This document shows, one piece after another, positions 35,371 through 44,372 of a DNA stretch of 64,000 nt (positions within the stretch are counted from its first letter, which is position 1; each line of letters opens with the position of its first letter). The translations under genes and the position numbers were made by a program. A model generated the notes under the pieces. The model made no database searches. It was not told the DNA's origin and was given only the letters and a program-made list of their open reading frames with translations. Source of the DNA: Streptomyces adelaidensis (GTDB taxonomy: Bacteria > Actinomycetota > Actinomycetes > Streptomycetales > Streptomycetaceae); the NCBI RefSeq assembly GCF_016598475.1, contig NZ_JAEMUX010000006.1, positions 1 to 64,000 on the forward strand, written 5' to 3'.

Positions 35371-36471
35371 ATGAGCCTGACGAGACGGACAGCTGAGGCG
35401 GAGACAGCGAAGACGGCGGAGGAAGAGGCGGCGGAGGCGGACGAGGCCTGGCGCGCGGGGGTCGGCCGGGCCGTCGTGCTGCTCCTGCTGGTGGCGTTCG
35501 GCGCGCTGATCCCGCTGTTCGGGCCGCGTGTGGCGCTGGACGGTACGGGGGAGGCCGCGGCGCCGGGAGCGGGCGGGATCGCCCTGCTGCGGGCGGTGCT
35601 GCTGGCCGCGCTGTGTGTGCCGGCGGGTGAGCTGTTCGTGGCGTGGCTGGCGCGGCGGGTGCCGGGCGCGCCCCGGGAGGCGCCGCGCGGTTGGGCGCCG
35701 TGGGCGGCGGGGGCCGGTTTCGTGGCCGCGCTGGGGCTGGCCTCGGTCGTGGCCACCGGCAATCTGGTGCCGGACTCCCCCGCTGACCTGGACGTGGGCG
35801 GTCTCTACGAGACGCGGGACGGCAAGCTCGCCCTGCTGGAGGTCAACGCGTTCGCGGCGGCCGGTCTGCTCGCGCTCTCCCGCCGCCCGGCCACCCAGGC
35901 ACTGCCCCTGGCCGCGATCGTCGTCGCGGAGGCGCTGCGCGTCCACCCCACCACCGAGTACAGCCCGCTCGTCGGCACCGGCCTCACCCTGGTGCACCTG
36001 ACGTGTGCGGCGCTGTGGGCGGGCGGACTGCTGCACGTCCTGCGCGTCCTGCGCACGCGCGCGTGGCGCACGGCCGAGGGAGCGGGAGCGCGGGCGGGCG
36101 CCGCGCTTCTGGGGCTCTACGCGCGCGTGGCCGCCGTACTGCTCGCCGCCATCACCGCCACCGGTGTGTGGAGCACCCTGCGCCGGATGCCGCCGGGAAC
36201 CGTCCTCGACCAGTTGACGGAGACGGCGTACGGCCGCGTCCTGCTCGCCAAGGTGCTCCTCGTGGCCGCCGTCGCCGCCCTCGCCCTCCGGGCCCGGCTA
36301 CAGCTGCGCCGCGCGACCGAACAGACCGAACAGACCGAACAGACCGAACCGACCGAACCGACCGAACCGCTCGACGCCTGCGCCCCCGCGCGCGCGGAGG
36401 TGGCGGTGCTGGGCGTCGTCGTCACGGTGTCGGCGCTGCTGACGGCGCTTCCGGTGCCGATCCGCTGGTGA
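35371..36471 (+). CDS. CopD-like copper resistance/integral membrane protein
   Basis: 366 aa with eight or nine membrane helices. The C-terminal half fits the CopD domain: ALWAGGLLHVLRVLRTRAW, then YARVAAVLLAAITATGVWSTL and YGRVLLAKVLLVAAVAAL. A hydrophilic loop near residue 320 is built from six repeats of Thr-Glu-Gln/Pro encoded by 9-bp tandem repeats. CopD proteins are linked to copper uptake; histidines are few, so a copper role is inferred only. The 3' end overlaps the convergent YhhN gene by 50 bp. Confidence 0.85.
   Translation: MSLTRRTAEAETAKTAEEEAAEADEAWRAGVGRAVVLLLLVAFGALIPLFGPRVALDGTGEAAAPGAGGIALLRAVLLAALCVPAGELFVAWLARRVPGAPREAPRGWAPWAAGAGFVAALGLASVVATGNLVPDSPADLDVGGLYETRDGKLALLEVNAFAAAGLLALSRRPATQALPLAAIVVAEALRVHPTTEYSPLVGTGLTLVHLTCAALWAGGLLHVLRVLRTRAWRTAEGAGARAGAALLGLYARVAAVLLAAITATGVWSTLRRMPPGTVLDQLTETAYGRVLLAKVLLVAAVAALALRARLQLRRATEQTEQTEQTEPTEPTEPLDACAPARAEVAVLGVVVTVSALLTALPVPIRW
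36316..36369 (+). repeat. 9-bp tandem repeat encoding Thr-Glu-Gln/Pro
   Basis: Six consecutive 9-bp units: three ACCGAACAG followed by three ACCGAACCG. In the CopD-like frame they encode TEQ three times and TEP three times, in a loop before the last membrane helix. Copy number may vary between strains. Confidence 0.9.
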
Positions 36472-37121
36472 GCGGCGTCGCGGGTCGCGCGCGGAGGGCC
36501 CGCAGGGCTCCTTGGACCAGCAGGTACTGGGCCGCCAGATAGGTGAGCATGATCCACAGGTCGGGGCGGGGAGGCTGCGGCCACTCGGCGACGCCGGTCG
36601 CGATGAGTGTGTCGGACAGCAGGAACAGGGCGCCACCGATGGCGGCGACGTTCCCGAGGCGTCCCGCCCGGTACGCCATGGCGGTGAGCAGCAGGCTGTA
36701 CGCGGCCACCGGGACACGCAGCCCGGCGGGCAGGTCCGGCCACAGCAGGGCCACGACCACGACGAGGGCGACACCGTACGCACCCGCCGCCGGCCCTTCA
36801 CGCGCGCGTGCCGTGCCGTACCGCCGGAAGAGCAGCAGATAGCAGACGTGGCCCGACGGCGAAGGAGCCCATCCCGGCGAGGAAGGCCGGCTCGGCGCCG
36901 GAGAGGAGCAGGACGTCTCCGCCCCAGCCGAACAGCAGCGCGGCGACCAGCGGCCGTGGAGCGCCGCGCAGATGCGCGTACGCGGCGAGCAGGGGCATGA
37001 GGAGGGGTTTGGCGACGACGTGCCCGGGAGTGAACCCGACGGCCAGGGAGCCGAGATCGACGGCGGCGGCGAGCCCGAAGGCGACAAGAAGAAGACGACA
37101 TCTCTCCGGTCTCCGTCTCAC
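36422..37121 (-). pseudogene. YhhN/lysoplasmalogenase-family membrane protein, frameshifted
   Basis: Reading from the GTG at 37121 gives VRRRPERCRLLLVAFGLAA and a typical YhhN first half (FTPGHVVAKPLLMPLLAAY, GWGGDVLLLSGAEPAFLAGMGSFAVG). At the GGG run 36852-36854 (minus strand) the frame must change to continue as GHVCYLLLFRRYG and the remaining five helices to a stop at 36422. Removing one base restores about 232 residues and eight helices. The family includes lysoplasmalogenase TMEM86. The indel in a homopolymer may be a sequencing error or a real inactivation. Confidence 0.78.
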
Positions 37122-37165
37122 GCGACGTCTCCGTGGCCGGACGCTCGCCGACGGCCGACTGCTGC

Positions 37166-38074
37166 TCAACGGACGACTGCTCCTCGGCGGCCGACGCCGC
37201 CTTGACGGCTGTGGACCGCCTTGACGGCTGTGGACCGCCGCCCGGCTGCCGGCCCCCAGCCGGGCCCCCGGAAGACCCGCCCCGCCCGCTCGTCCCAACT
37301 CCCCGCCCTCCTCAGGTCCCTGGCGATGGAGACGTACTCATGGGTGGCGACCTTGAGCGGGTTGTACGTGTCGATGTTCTTCGTCAGCCCGTAGACCGGC
37401 CGCTCGGTCTCCTCGGCGAACGAACCGAAGAGCCGGTCCCAGACGATGAGGATGCCGCCGAAGTTGCGGTCCAGATAGCCGCCCTGGGAGGCGTGATGGA
37501 CGCGGTGGTGCGACGGCGTGTTGAACACGAACTCGAACGCCCGGGGCAGCTTCCCGATCCGCTCGGTGTGGATCCAGTACTGGTACACGAGGTTGACGGA
37601 GGAGCAGAACGCGAGCGCGGCCGGGTGCACGCCGAGGGCGATGAGGGGGACGTGGAAGGGCCAGACGGTCCAGGTGGTCCAGGGCTGCCGCAGGGCGGTC
37701 GTCAGGTTGAACTTCCGGCTTGAGTGGTGCACCACATGGCAGGCCCACAGGACGCGGATCACATGGTGCCCGCGGTGCGACCAGTAGGAGAAGAAGTCCT
37801 GCGCGAGCAGCATCAGCGGGATCGTCCACCACAGGACGGGCACGCGCAGCGGGGTCAGTTCGTGGATCGCCGTGTAGATCGCCACGATCGGGATCTTCCA
37901 GAGGAGGTCGAAGGCGAGACTCCCGAGCCCCATGCCGACGCTCGTCGCGGCGTCCTTCGTCTCGTAGCCCGCGGCATCCTCGTCCGGACGGATCCGGACA
38001 CTGATCACCTCGATCACGGTGAGCAGCACGAAGGCGGGTATCGACCACAGCACGGCATCGGGCAGGTTCGGCAT
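37166..38074 (-). CDS. Sterol desaturase/fatty acid hydroxylase family protein
   Basis: 302 aa, integral membrane di-iron enzyme. Histidine clusters HRGHH (100-104), HVVHH (113-117) and HHRVHH (189-194) are the iron ligands. At least four hydrophobic helices surround them, and the C-terminal 50 residues are basic and variable. The family hydroxylates or desaturates lipids, sterols or carotenoids; the lipid here is unknown. It sits 44 bp upstream of the broken YhhN gene on the same strand, suggesting a two-gene lipid-related operon. Confidence 0.92.
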   Translation of the reverse strand: MPNLPDAVLWSIPAFVLLTVIEVISVRIRPDEDAAGYETKDAATSVGMGLGSLAFDLLWKIPIVAIYTAIHELTPLRVPVLWWTIPLMLLAQDFFSYWSHRGHHVIRVLWACHVVHHSSRKFNLTTALRQPWTTWTVWPFHVPLIALGVHPAALAFCSSVNLVYQYWIHTERIGKLPRAFEFVFNTPSHHRVHHASQGGYLDRNFGGILIVWDRLFGSFAEETERPVYGLTKNIDTYNPLKVATHEYVSIARDLRRAGSWDERAGRVFRGPGWGPAAGRRSTAVKAVHSRQGGVGRRGAVVR

Positions 38075-38298
38075 GTGGGCACGGTAGAACCGCTGGTCGG
38101 CGGGGGCTAGACGTTGTTACTGACAAGTATTTCCGGTGGTACGCGCTTGCTTCTTGGAGTCCTCCACCAATCGGCTGGAATTCGGAACTCCTCTCCGCCG
38201 GGCGGGGCTTCATCGCCCGCGCGGACAGTCCCGGGGCACTCGTCGAACCGCTCGGCCGGGTAACACGCTGTCAGTCGTGGCCCGTATCCTCATTGACC

Positions 38299-39324
38299 AT
38301 GCTCGAAGACCACACGACCGCAGCGTCCCAGGCGCCTTGGCCGACCGCGTATCCGCAGGGGTACGCGGTCGTCGACGTGGAGACGACCGGGCTGGCCCGG
38401 GACGACCGGATAATCTCGGCGGCCGTGTACAGACTGGACGCGCGGGGCGAGGTCGAGGACCACTGGTACACGCTGGTCAATCCGGAGCGGGATCCGGGGC
38501 CGGTGTGGATCCACGGTCTGACGAGCGACGTGCTCGAAGGGGCGCCGCTTTTCGGGGAGATCGCGCAGGAGTTCTCGTCACGGCTCGCGGACCGCGTGCT
38601 CGTCGCGCACAACGCGGTGTTCGACTGGTCGATGATCGCCCGGGAGTACGCGCGCGCGAAGAGCGAGGCGCCGGTGCGGCAGCGGCTGTGCACGATCGCG
38701 CTGTCGAAGGAGCTGGGGCTGCCGCTGCCGAACCACAAGCTGGAGTCGCTGGCCGCGCACTTCGGGGTCGTGCAGCAGCGGGCGCACCACGCGTTGGACG
38801 ACGCGCGGGTGCTGGCGGAGGCGTTCCGGCCGAGTCTGCACGCGGCGGCCGGTCGGGGCGTACGGCTGCCGCTGCTGGAGTGCCGGCCGCTCACGGAGTG
38901 GTCCGGCTCGACGACGATCGGGCGGCAGGCGTCCGGTGGTTATCCGTCCTCCGGCGGCTATCAGTCGTCCGGGGGCTATCAGCCGGGCAGTTGGCGGCCC
39001 TCGCGCAAGCGGACCCCGTGCCCTTATCCCAACCCCGGCCGGTACAAAGACGGCAAACCTCTCAAGCAGGGCATGCGGGTCGCCTTCTCGGGCGACACGT
39101 CGGTGGACCGTGAGCTGCTGGAGGACCGGGCGGTGGAGGCCGGGCTGCATGTGGCGACGAGTCTGTCCCGCGTGACCAGTCTGCTCGTCACCAACGACCC
39201 GGACTCGGGTACGTCGAAGACGGTGAAGGCCCGGCAGTTCGGGACGCCGGTGATCGACGAGGCGGCGTTCGGGCAGCTGCTGCGCGATGTGGAGCCCGCC
39301 AGGTCTCCTGCGGACGGAGCCTGA
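38299..39324 (+). CDS. DEDDh 3'-5' exonuclease with C-terminal BRCT-like domain
   Basis: 341 aa. DnaQ-like exonuclease (about 20-180): DVETTGL (ExoI, D and E), HNAVFDWS (ExoII) and HHALDDAR (ExoIII, H and D). A linker carries repeated SSGGY units. The C-terminal domain (about 250-330, GMRVAFSGDTSVDRELLEDRAVEAG to TKTVKARQFGTPVIDEAAF) has the BRCT pattern. It probably acts in DNA repair or processing rather than as the replicative epsilon subunit. The ATG at 38299 is preferred to a TTG at 38293. Confidence 0.9.
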   Translation: MLEDHTTAASQAPWPTAYPQGYAVVDVETTGLARDDRIISAAVYRLDARGEVEDHWYTLVNPERDPGPVWIHGLTSDVLEGAPLFGEIAQEFSSRLADRVLVAHNAVFDWSMIAREYARAKSEAPVRQRLCTIALSKELGLPLPNHKLESLAAHFGVVQQRAHHALDDARVLAEAFRPSLHAAAGRGVRLPLLECRPLTEWSGSTTIGRQASGGYPSSGGYQSSGGYQPGSWRPSRKRTPCPYPNPGRYKDGKPLKQGMRVAFSGDTSVDRELLEDRAVEAGLHVATSLSRVTSLLVTNDPDSGTSKTVKARQFGTPVIDEAAFGQLLRDVEPARSPADGA

Positions 39325-39341
39325 CGGGCGTACGGGTGATT

Positions 39342-39360
39342 GGCGGGCGACTCGCCCGCC
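39342..39360. terminator. Short hairpin after the exonuclease gene
   Basis: A 7-bp perfect inverted repeat with a 5-nt loop, 18 bp after the stop codon. A weak candidate terminator. Confidence 0.4.
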
Positions 39361-39402
39361 GTCCGCTCGCCCGTGCCGCGTCGGCGCCGCACCCTGTGGC
39401 GC

Positions 39403-39636
39403 ATGGCACGTTGCGAAGTCTGCGGAAACGACTACGGCATGACGTTCGAGGTGCACGCGCAGGGCGCGGTGCACGTCTTCGACTGTTTCTCCTGCGCGAT
39501 CCACCGCATGGCCCCCATCTGCGAGCACTGCCGGGTGCAGATCATCGGCCAGGGCGTCGAGGTCGAGGGGCACTGGTACTGCGGCGCCCACTGCGCCCGC
39601 GCCGAGGGGAAGGCGGGAATCGTCGACAAAGCCTGA
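39403..39636 (+). CDS. Small zinc-ribbon protein
   Basis: 77 aa with four paired-cysteine motifs, CEVC (4-7), CFSC, CEHC and CGAHC, plus His residues between them, enough for two zinc sites of the LIM or treble-clef kind. Conserved small protein of unknown function. The ATG at 39403 directly precedes the first Cys pair. Confidence 0.85.
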   Translation: MARCEVCGNDYGMTFEVHAQGAVHVFDCFSCAIHRMAPICEHCRVQIIGQGVEVEGHWYCGAHCARAEGKAGIVDKA

Positions 39637-39698
39637 CCCCACTCCCCCACCGGCCCCGGGCCCTCCCCCACGAGCCCCCAGCACACACCCGCCCGAAC

Positions 39699-39733
39699 AC
39701 ACCCCACGACCGAGTTGTACGGTCGTGGGGTGT
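39699..39733. promoter_or_regulatory. 14-bp inverted repeat covering the SURF1 start codon
   Basis: A perfect 14-bp stem (39699-39712 with 39720-39733, 7-nt loop). The right arm contains the GTG start at 39730. It may end the zinc-ribbon transcript, mask the SURF1 start, or mark a start farther downstream. Confidence 0.6.
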
Positions 39734-40527
39734 ACCGCTTCCTCTTGTCCCGGCAGTGGGTGATCCTCACTCTGCTCGCACTCCTCCTGATCCCGACCAT
39801 GGTCAGGCTGGGCATTTGGCAGATGCATCGCTATGAGGAGCGCAGCGCGCGGAACCAGCTCGTCGCCGACGCGCTGGCCGCGGAGCCGGAGCCCGTGGAG
39901 CGGCTGACGTCCCCCGGGCACACCGTCACCAGCGCCGATCGCTACCGGAGCGTGACCGCGAAGGGCCGCTTCGACACCGATGACGAGGTCGTCGTCCGCC
40001 GCCGTACGAACTCCGACGACGAGGTCGGCTTCCATGTACTGACCCCGTTCGTCCTCGACGACGGCAAGGTCCTGCTCGTCAACCGCGGCTGGATCCCGGC
40101 GGACGGTCCGAGCCAGACCGCGTTCCCCGAGATCCCCGCACCGCCCGCCGGAGAGGTCACCGTCACCGGCCGGCTGATGCCCGACGAGACGACCGAGGCG
40201 AGCGGCATCAAGGACCTCAAGGGGCTGCCGGACCGCCAGATCATGCTGATCAACAGCGAGCGGGAGGCCGAGCGTCTCGGCGGTCAGGTGCTCGGCGGCT
40301 ACCTCGCTCTCAAGGCGCCCGAGCCGAAGGGCGACACCCCGGAACTGCTCGGCAGCCCCGGCGACGAGAACGCCGCGCTGAACTACGCGTACGCCCTTCA
40401 GTGGTGGCTCTTCGCCACCGCGGTCCCCGTCGGCTGGGTGATCCTGGTCCGCCGCGAGCGCCGCGACCGCGAGGAGGCGGCCGGCGCCGAGGAGGAAGAG
40501 CGGGAGACCGCGCCGACTCCGGCGTAG
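39730..40527 (+). CDS. SURF1-family cytochrome oxidase assembly protein
   Basis: 265 aa. Two membrane helices, near residues 8-25 (QWVILTLLALLLIP) and 225-245 (LQWWLFATAVPVGWVIL), enclose an extracellular beta-rich domain with NRGWIP and VTVTGRLMPDE, the normal SURF1 layout. It assists haem insertion into aa3-type cytochrome c oxidase. The GTG at 39730 is used; a TTG at 39715 is also in frame, and both lie in or beside a strong hairpin. Confidence 0.9.
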   Translation: MYRFLLSRQWVILTLLALLLIPTMVRLGIWQMHRYEERSARNQLVADALAAEPEPVERLTSPGHTVTSADRYRSVTAKGRFDTDDEVVVRRRTNSDDEVGFHVLTPFVLDDGKVLLVNRGWIPADGPSQTAFPEIPAPPAGEVTVTGRLMPDETTEASGIKDLKGLPDRQIMLINSEREAERLGGQVLGGYLALKAPEPKGDTPELLGSPGDENAALNYAYALQWWLFATAVPVGWVILVRRERRDREEAAGAEEEERETAPTPA

Positions 40528-40533
40528 CGGGCC

Positions 40534-41487
40534 TCATGTCCGGCCACGGCCGGTCGCCCTGTCCCGCCAGTAGGCGAACGTGCGTTCCGGCTCGGGCAGC
40601 AGGTCCCACGGGTGGCGGGTCATATGGCGGCCGAGGCGGCAAAAGACGAGGGCGGCCTCGGGCGGGCGGTGGGCGCGGGTCAGCGCGAAGGCGAGGACGT
40701 TGAGGTCGGTGACGGCTTCGGCGTGCGGTACGGCGTCGAGGTCGAACCAGCTCTTCAGCGCCATGTCGATCTCGGCGACGGCTCTCGGCTCGTTCCAGTT
40801 GCCGCCCGAGCCGAGGGCCTCCAGAGGCGTCACCCCTCGGCGATGGGCCATGAGTTCGACGCGGGCCGCGACAGGCAGCGCGGCGAGCGGTGAACCGTGC
40901 GGTGCGCGGGCGGCGGCCTGCCAGGCGAAGTCCATCATGTCGGGGACGGTGCCGTGGCCGCGCGGCGACAGGTAGCGCAGCAGCCGGTGGTAGGACGTCC
41001 GGAGCCAGGGCGCCCGGTCGACGGCCTCGGTCCACACGGGCACGGCGTCCTTGACCGGCACGGCGCAGGAGTACATCAGGGACAGCAGCGCCAGCCAGGG
41101 CATGGGGTCCTCGGGACAGGCCTCGGCGGCGCGGAGGCAGGACTGTTCGGCGCGGCGGACGGCGGTGTGCCCGTCGGCCGGTGCCCGGCCGGACTCGACG
41201 AAGGCCCGCAGTACGAGGGCGTCACCGTCCCCCGGCCGGTCGGCGGCCCACCGCTGCGAGACGGCGGCGGGCAGACACCGCGCCAGTACGGCGACCCGGT
41301 GCGCCCGGCGGTCCCAGTCCCGTCCGGTGGCCCGCAGCAGTTCGGCCACCGGTTCCCACGGGGGGCGGGTGCGGCCCGCGCCGAGGCCGTGGAGCTGCTG
41401 GGCGGGCCGGAGTTCGGCCAGGGTCCTGTGCAGGAGGTCGTCGTCGAGTTCGGGGCGGGTCAGCAGGGAGGATCGGCGTCTCAGCAT
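40534..41487 (-). CDS. Conserved alpha-helical protein, TPR-like
   Basis: 317 aa, soluble and mostly helical. The pattern AEQSCLRAAEACPEDPMPWLALLSLMY looks like a tetratricopeptide helix pair. The C-terminal part contains NWNEPRAVAEIDMALKSWFDLD. I do not recognise a specific family. GGGGAGAC precedes the ATG at 41487. It lies downstream of the cstA-ybdD operon but beyond a terminator. Confidence 0.8.
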   Translation of the reverse strand: MLRRRSSLLTRPELDDDLLHRTLAELRPAQQLHGLGAGRTRPPWEPVAELLRATGRDWDRRAHRVAVLARCLPAAVSQRWAADRPGDGDALVLRAFVESGRAPADGHTAVRRAEQSCLRAAEACPEDPMPWLALLSLMYSCAVPVKDAVPVWTEAVDRAPWLRTSYHRLLRYLSPRGHGTVPDMMDFAWQAAARAPHGSPLAALPVAARVELMAHRRGVTPLEALGSGGNWNEPRAVAEIDMALKSWFDLDAVPHAEAVTDLNVLAFALTRAHRPPEAALVFCRLGRHMTRHPWDLLPEPERTFAYWRDRATGRGRT

Positions 41488-41530
41488 CTGGGTCTCCCCG
41501 GGACGAATGACGGGTGGAGGGGCGCTGTGC

Positions 41531-41569
41531 GGGAGGGTCGGCAACCGCTCTGCGGATGCCGGCCCTCCC
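41531..41569 (-). terminator. Terminator of the cstA-ybdD operon
   Basis: A 13-bp stem with one G-U pair (41531-41543 with 41557-41569) lies 18 bp beyond the ybdD stop. Confidence 0.75.
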
Positions 41570-41586
41570 GGCCCGGGATCAGCGGC

Positions 41587-41784
41587 TCAGCAGCAGCGGC
41601 CCTGCGGATGCGCCTCCCGGTGCAGGGTCCGCAGCACGTCGTACTCCCGTCGGCTCGGCACCGGGGCCTGCGGGTGGTGGCGTCGGTGCCGCTCGCAGTA
41701 GCGGTCGTACTCCGCCTCCCCGGTCAGCTCGCGCAGGTACCAGAGCACGGTCCGCGCCCAGCGCCGGGCGTGCCGGGCGGTCAC
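41587..41784 (-). CDS. YbdD/YjiX-family small protein
   Basis: 65 aa: VLWYLRELTGEAEYDRYCERHRRHHP, then SRREYDVLR and a C-terminal GRCC. The family is nearly always encoded directly after CstA-type transporters and is thought to be needed for their activity. The GTG start overlaps the cstA stop (GTGA), so the two are coupled. Confidence 0.9.
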   Translation of the reverse strand: MTARHARRWARTVLWYLRELTGEAEYDRYCERHRRHHPQAPVPSRREYDVLRTLHREAHPQGRCC

Positions 41785-43934
41785 CGGCCGGCCCCCACCA
41801 GCGCCTCGTCGGACTGTTCCGGCAGGTCGATGCGGGACTCGACGTACGGGGCCTCGGTGGACGGCAGCGGGACCGGGGAGCGTACGGCTCGGACGCACAC
41901 CACGGCGCAGTTGACCAGGACCGTGAGGACCAGGAGCAGGAAGACGGCCATGAGCACGCCGTCCACGGTGTTGTTGAGCACGATGGTGTGCATGTCGTCC
42001 ACGTTCGTGGCGCCCGGCAGGAGTTCGCCCTTGTCGATGGCCTCGGCGTACGTGTCCCGCAGGGCGAAGAAGCCGATCTTCGGGTCGGCGGAGAAGATCT
42101 TCTGCCAGCCGGCGGTGAAGGTGACGGCCACGTCCCAGACGAGCGGGATGCCGGTGACCCAGGCCCAGCGCAGTTTGCCGGACTTGATCAGCAGGGTGGT
42201 GGTGACGGCGAGGGCCACGGCGGCGAGCAGCTGGTTGGCGATGCCGAAGAGCGGGAAGAGCTGCTTGATTCCACCCAGCGGGTCGGTGACGCCGGCGTAG
42301 AGGAAGTAGCCCCAGGCGCCGACGACCAGGGCGCTGGTGATCCAGATGCCGGGCTTCCAGGTGACGCGGCCGATCGGCTTCCAGACGTTGCCGAGCATGT
42401 CCTGGAGCATGAAGCGGCCCACGCGGGTGCCGGCGTCCACCGTCGTCAGGATGAACAGGGCCTCGAACATGATCGCGAAGTGGTACCAGAAGGCCTTCAT
42501 CCCGGCGCCGCCGAACACTCCGGCGAAGATCTCCGACATGCCGACGGCCAGGGTGGGGGCGCCCCCGGAGCGCCCCACGAGCGTCTGCTCCTCGACGGCC
42601 TTGGCCGCCGCCGTCAGCTGGTCCGGGGTGATGGTGAAACCGAGGTTCTTGACCGCTTCCGACGCGGTCTCCACGGTCGGGCCGAGCAGCGCGGCCGGGG
42701 AGTTCATCGCGTAGTACAGGCCCGGTTCGAGGACGCACGCGGCGATCAGCGCCATCACGGCGACGAAGGACTCCGTGAGCATGGAGCCGTAGCCGATCAG
42801 CCGGACCTGGGACTCCTTCTGGATCAGCTTCGGGGTCGTACCGGAGGAGACCAGCGCGTGGAAGCCGGACAGGGCGCCGCAGGCGATGGTGATGAAGAGG
42901 AAGGGGAAGAGGGAGCCGGCGAAGACCGGTCCGGCGCCCGTGGAGGCGAATTCGGTCACCGACTCGGCCTTCATGGTCGGGGCGGCGATCACGACGCCCA
43001 CGGCCATCAGGGCGATGGTGCCGACCTTCATGAATGTCGACAAGTAGTCACGGGGGGCCAGCAGCATCCACACCGGGAGCACGGAGGCGACGAAGCCGTA
43101 GCCGACCAGGCAGAAGACCAGGGTCTCGGGGCTCCAGACGAAGTACTCGGCGAGCGAGGAGTCCTGGATCCAGCCGCCGCCGAGGATGGCGAGCAGCAGC
43201 AGGCCCACGCCGATGAAGCTGGTCTCCACGACCTGGCCGGGCCGCAGATAGCGCAGATAGAAGCCCATGAACAGGGCGATGGGGATGGTCATGGTGACCG
43301 AGAAGGTGCCCCAGGCGGACTCGGCGAGGGCGTTCACGACGACCATCGCCAGCACCGCGAGCAGGATGATCATGATGGCGAAGACACCGATCAGCGCGGC
43401 CGCGCCGCCCACCTTGCCGATCTCGTCCCGCACCATCTGACCGAGGCTCTTGCCGTCCCGGCGCATGGACAGGAACAGCACGATCATGTCCTGCACCGCA
43501 CCGGCGAAGATCACGCCCGCGATGATCCAGACCGTGCCCGGCAGATAGCCCATCTGCGCGGCGAGCACCGGGCCGACCAGCGGGCCGGCGCCGGCGATGG
43601 CCGCGAAGTGGTGGCCGAACAGCACCCGGCGGTCGGTGGGGTGGTAGTCGACGCCGTCCTCGAGCCGTTCGGCCGGGGTGGCGCGGGTGTCGTCGAGCTC
43701 CAGGACCCGGCGGGCGATGAACCGCGAGTAGAAGCGGTAGGCGATCGCGTACGAGCCGAGGGCCGCCATGACCAGCCAGACGGCCGAGATCTCCTCACCC
43801 CGGGACAGGGCGAGCACGGCCCAGCCGATCGCGCCGACGAGGGCGACGGCGGTCCAGAGCGCGATCGATTTCGGCGACATACGGGACTTTTCCGGCGCCC
43901 CGCGACCGGATTCGGGCATGGCTGATGTAGGCAT
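41781..43934 (-). CDS. cstA: Carbon starvation protein CstA (peptide/pyruvate transporter family)
   Basis: 717 aa with about sixteen membrane helices. CstA signatures: FGHHFAAIAGAGPLVGPVLAAQMGYLPGTVWI near residue 95, GALSGFHALVSSGTTPK, and ILTTVDAGTRVGRFMLQD. Homologues take up pyruvate or peptides under carbon limitation. AGGAG precedes the ATG at 43934. Operon with ybdD. Confidence 0.95.
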   Translation of the reverse strand: MPTSAMPESGRGAPEKSRMSPKSIALWTAVALVGAIGWAVLALSRGEEISAVWLVMAALGSYAIAYRFYSRFIARRVLELDDTRATPAERLEDGVDYHPTDRRVLFGHHFAAIAGAGPLVGPVLAAQMGYLPGTVWIIAGVIFAGAVQDMIVLFLSMRRDGKSLGQMVRDEIGKVGGAAALIGVFAIMIILLAVLAMVVVNALAESAWGTFSVTMTIPIALFMGFYLRYLRPGQVVETSFIGVGLLLLAILGGGWIQDSSLAEYFVWSPETLVFCLVGYGFVASVLPVWMLLAPRDYLSTFMKVGTIALMAVGVVIAAPTMKAESVTEFASTGAGPVFAGSLFPFLFITIACGALSGFHALVSSGTTPKLIQKESQVRLIGYGSMLTESFVAVMALIAACVLEPGLYYAMNSPAALLGPTVETASEAVKNLGFTITPDQLTAAAKAVEEQTLVGRSGGAPTLAVGMSEIFAGVFGGAGMKAFWYHFAIMFEALFILTTVDAGTRVGRFMLQDMLGNVWKPIGRVTWKPGIWITSALVVGAWGYFLYAGVTDPLGGIKQLFPLFGIANQLLAAVALAVTTTLLIKSGKLRWAWVTGIPLVWDVAVTFTAGWQKIFSADPKIGFFALRDTYAEAIDKGELLPGATNVDDMHTIVLNNTVDGVLMAVFLLLVLTVLVNCAVVCVRAVRSPVPLPSTEAPYVESRIDLPEQSDEALVGAGR

Positions 43935-43986
43935 GGCGGCTCCTGATCTCAATGGGTGTTACGGCAGGACAAGAAAGGGGTGTGGC

Positions 43987-44205
43987 TCAGCGATGTCGGT
44001 CCCGCTCCGTCAGCGCGTACGCGGCGAGCAGGCACAGACCGCATCCCGGGACCCAGGCGAGCTGGTACCAGTAGAAGAACGGTGTGCCCGCCAGCCGTGG
44101 CTCCGCGCCGGCGTACCAGGGGACCCACAGCAGGCCCGCGGCGGGCGCGAGGAGCAGTACGGCGATCGCGACGCGCCGTAGCCGGTGATGACCGGTCCGT
44201 GTCAT
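43987..44205 (-). CDS. DUF3311-type small membrane protein
   Basis: 72 aa with two membrane helices and the central LAGTPFFYWYQLAWVP, the hallmark of DUF3311. These proteins normally accompany sodium:solute symporters. Here a symporter gene lies next door but on the opposite strand, while cstA lies 52 bp downstream on the same strand. Confidence 0.85.
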   Translation of the reverse strand: MTRTGHHRLRRVAIAVLLLAPAAGLLWVPWYAGAEPRLAGTPFFYWYQLAWVPGCGLCLLAAYALTERDRHR

Positions 44206-44372
44206 GACCTGTGCTCCTCTCCCGCTTCCTGTGGGTCTGTGCAAGAGTTGCCCACCCGCTGGATCTGGTTGACAGCGAATTTCCAGAACATTTCTGCCGG
44301 TTCCGTGTCCTCCGAACCGGCCGGTCGCGCAACCACCAGGCGAGGGCTCAGGCACACCAAGGACGGTGACCC

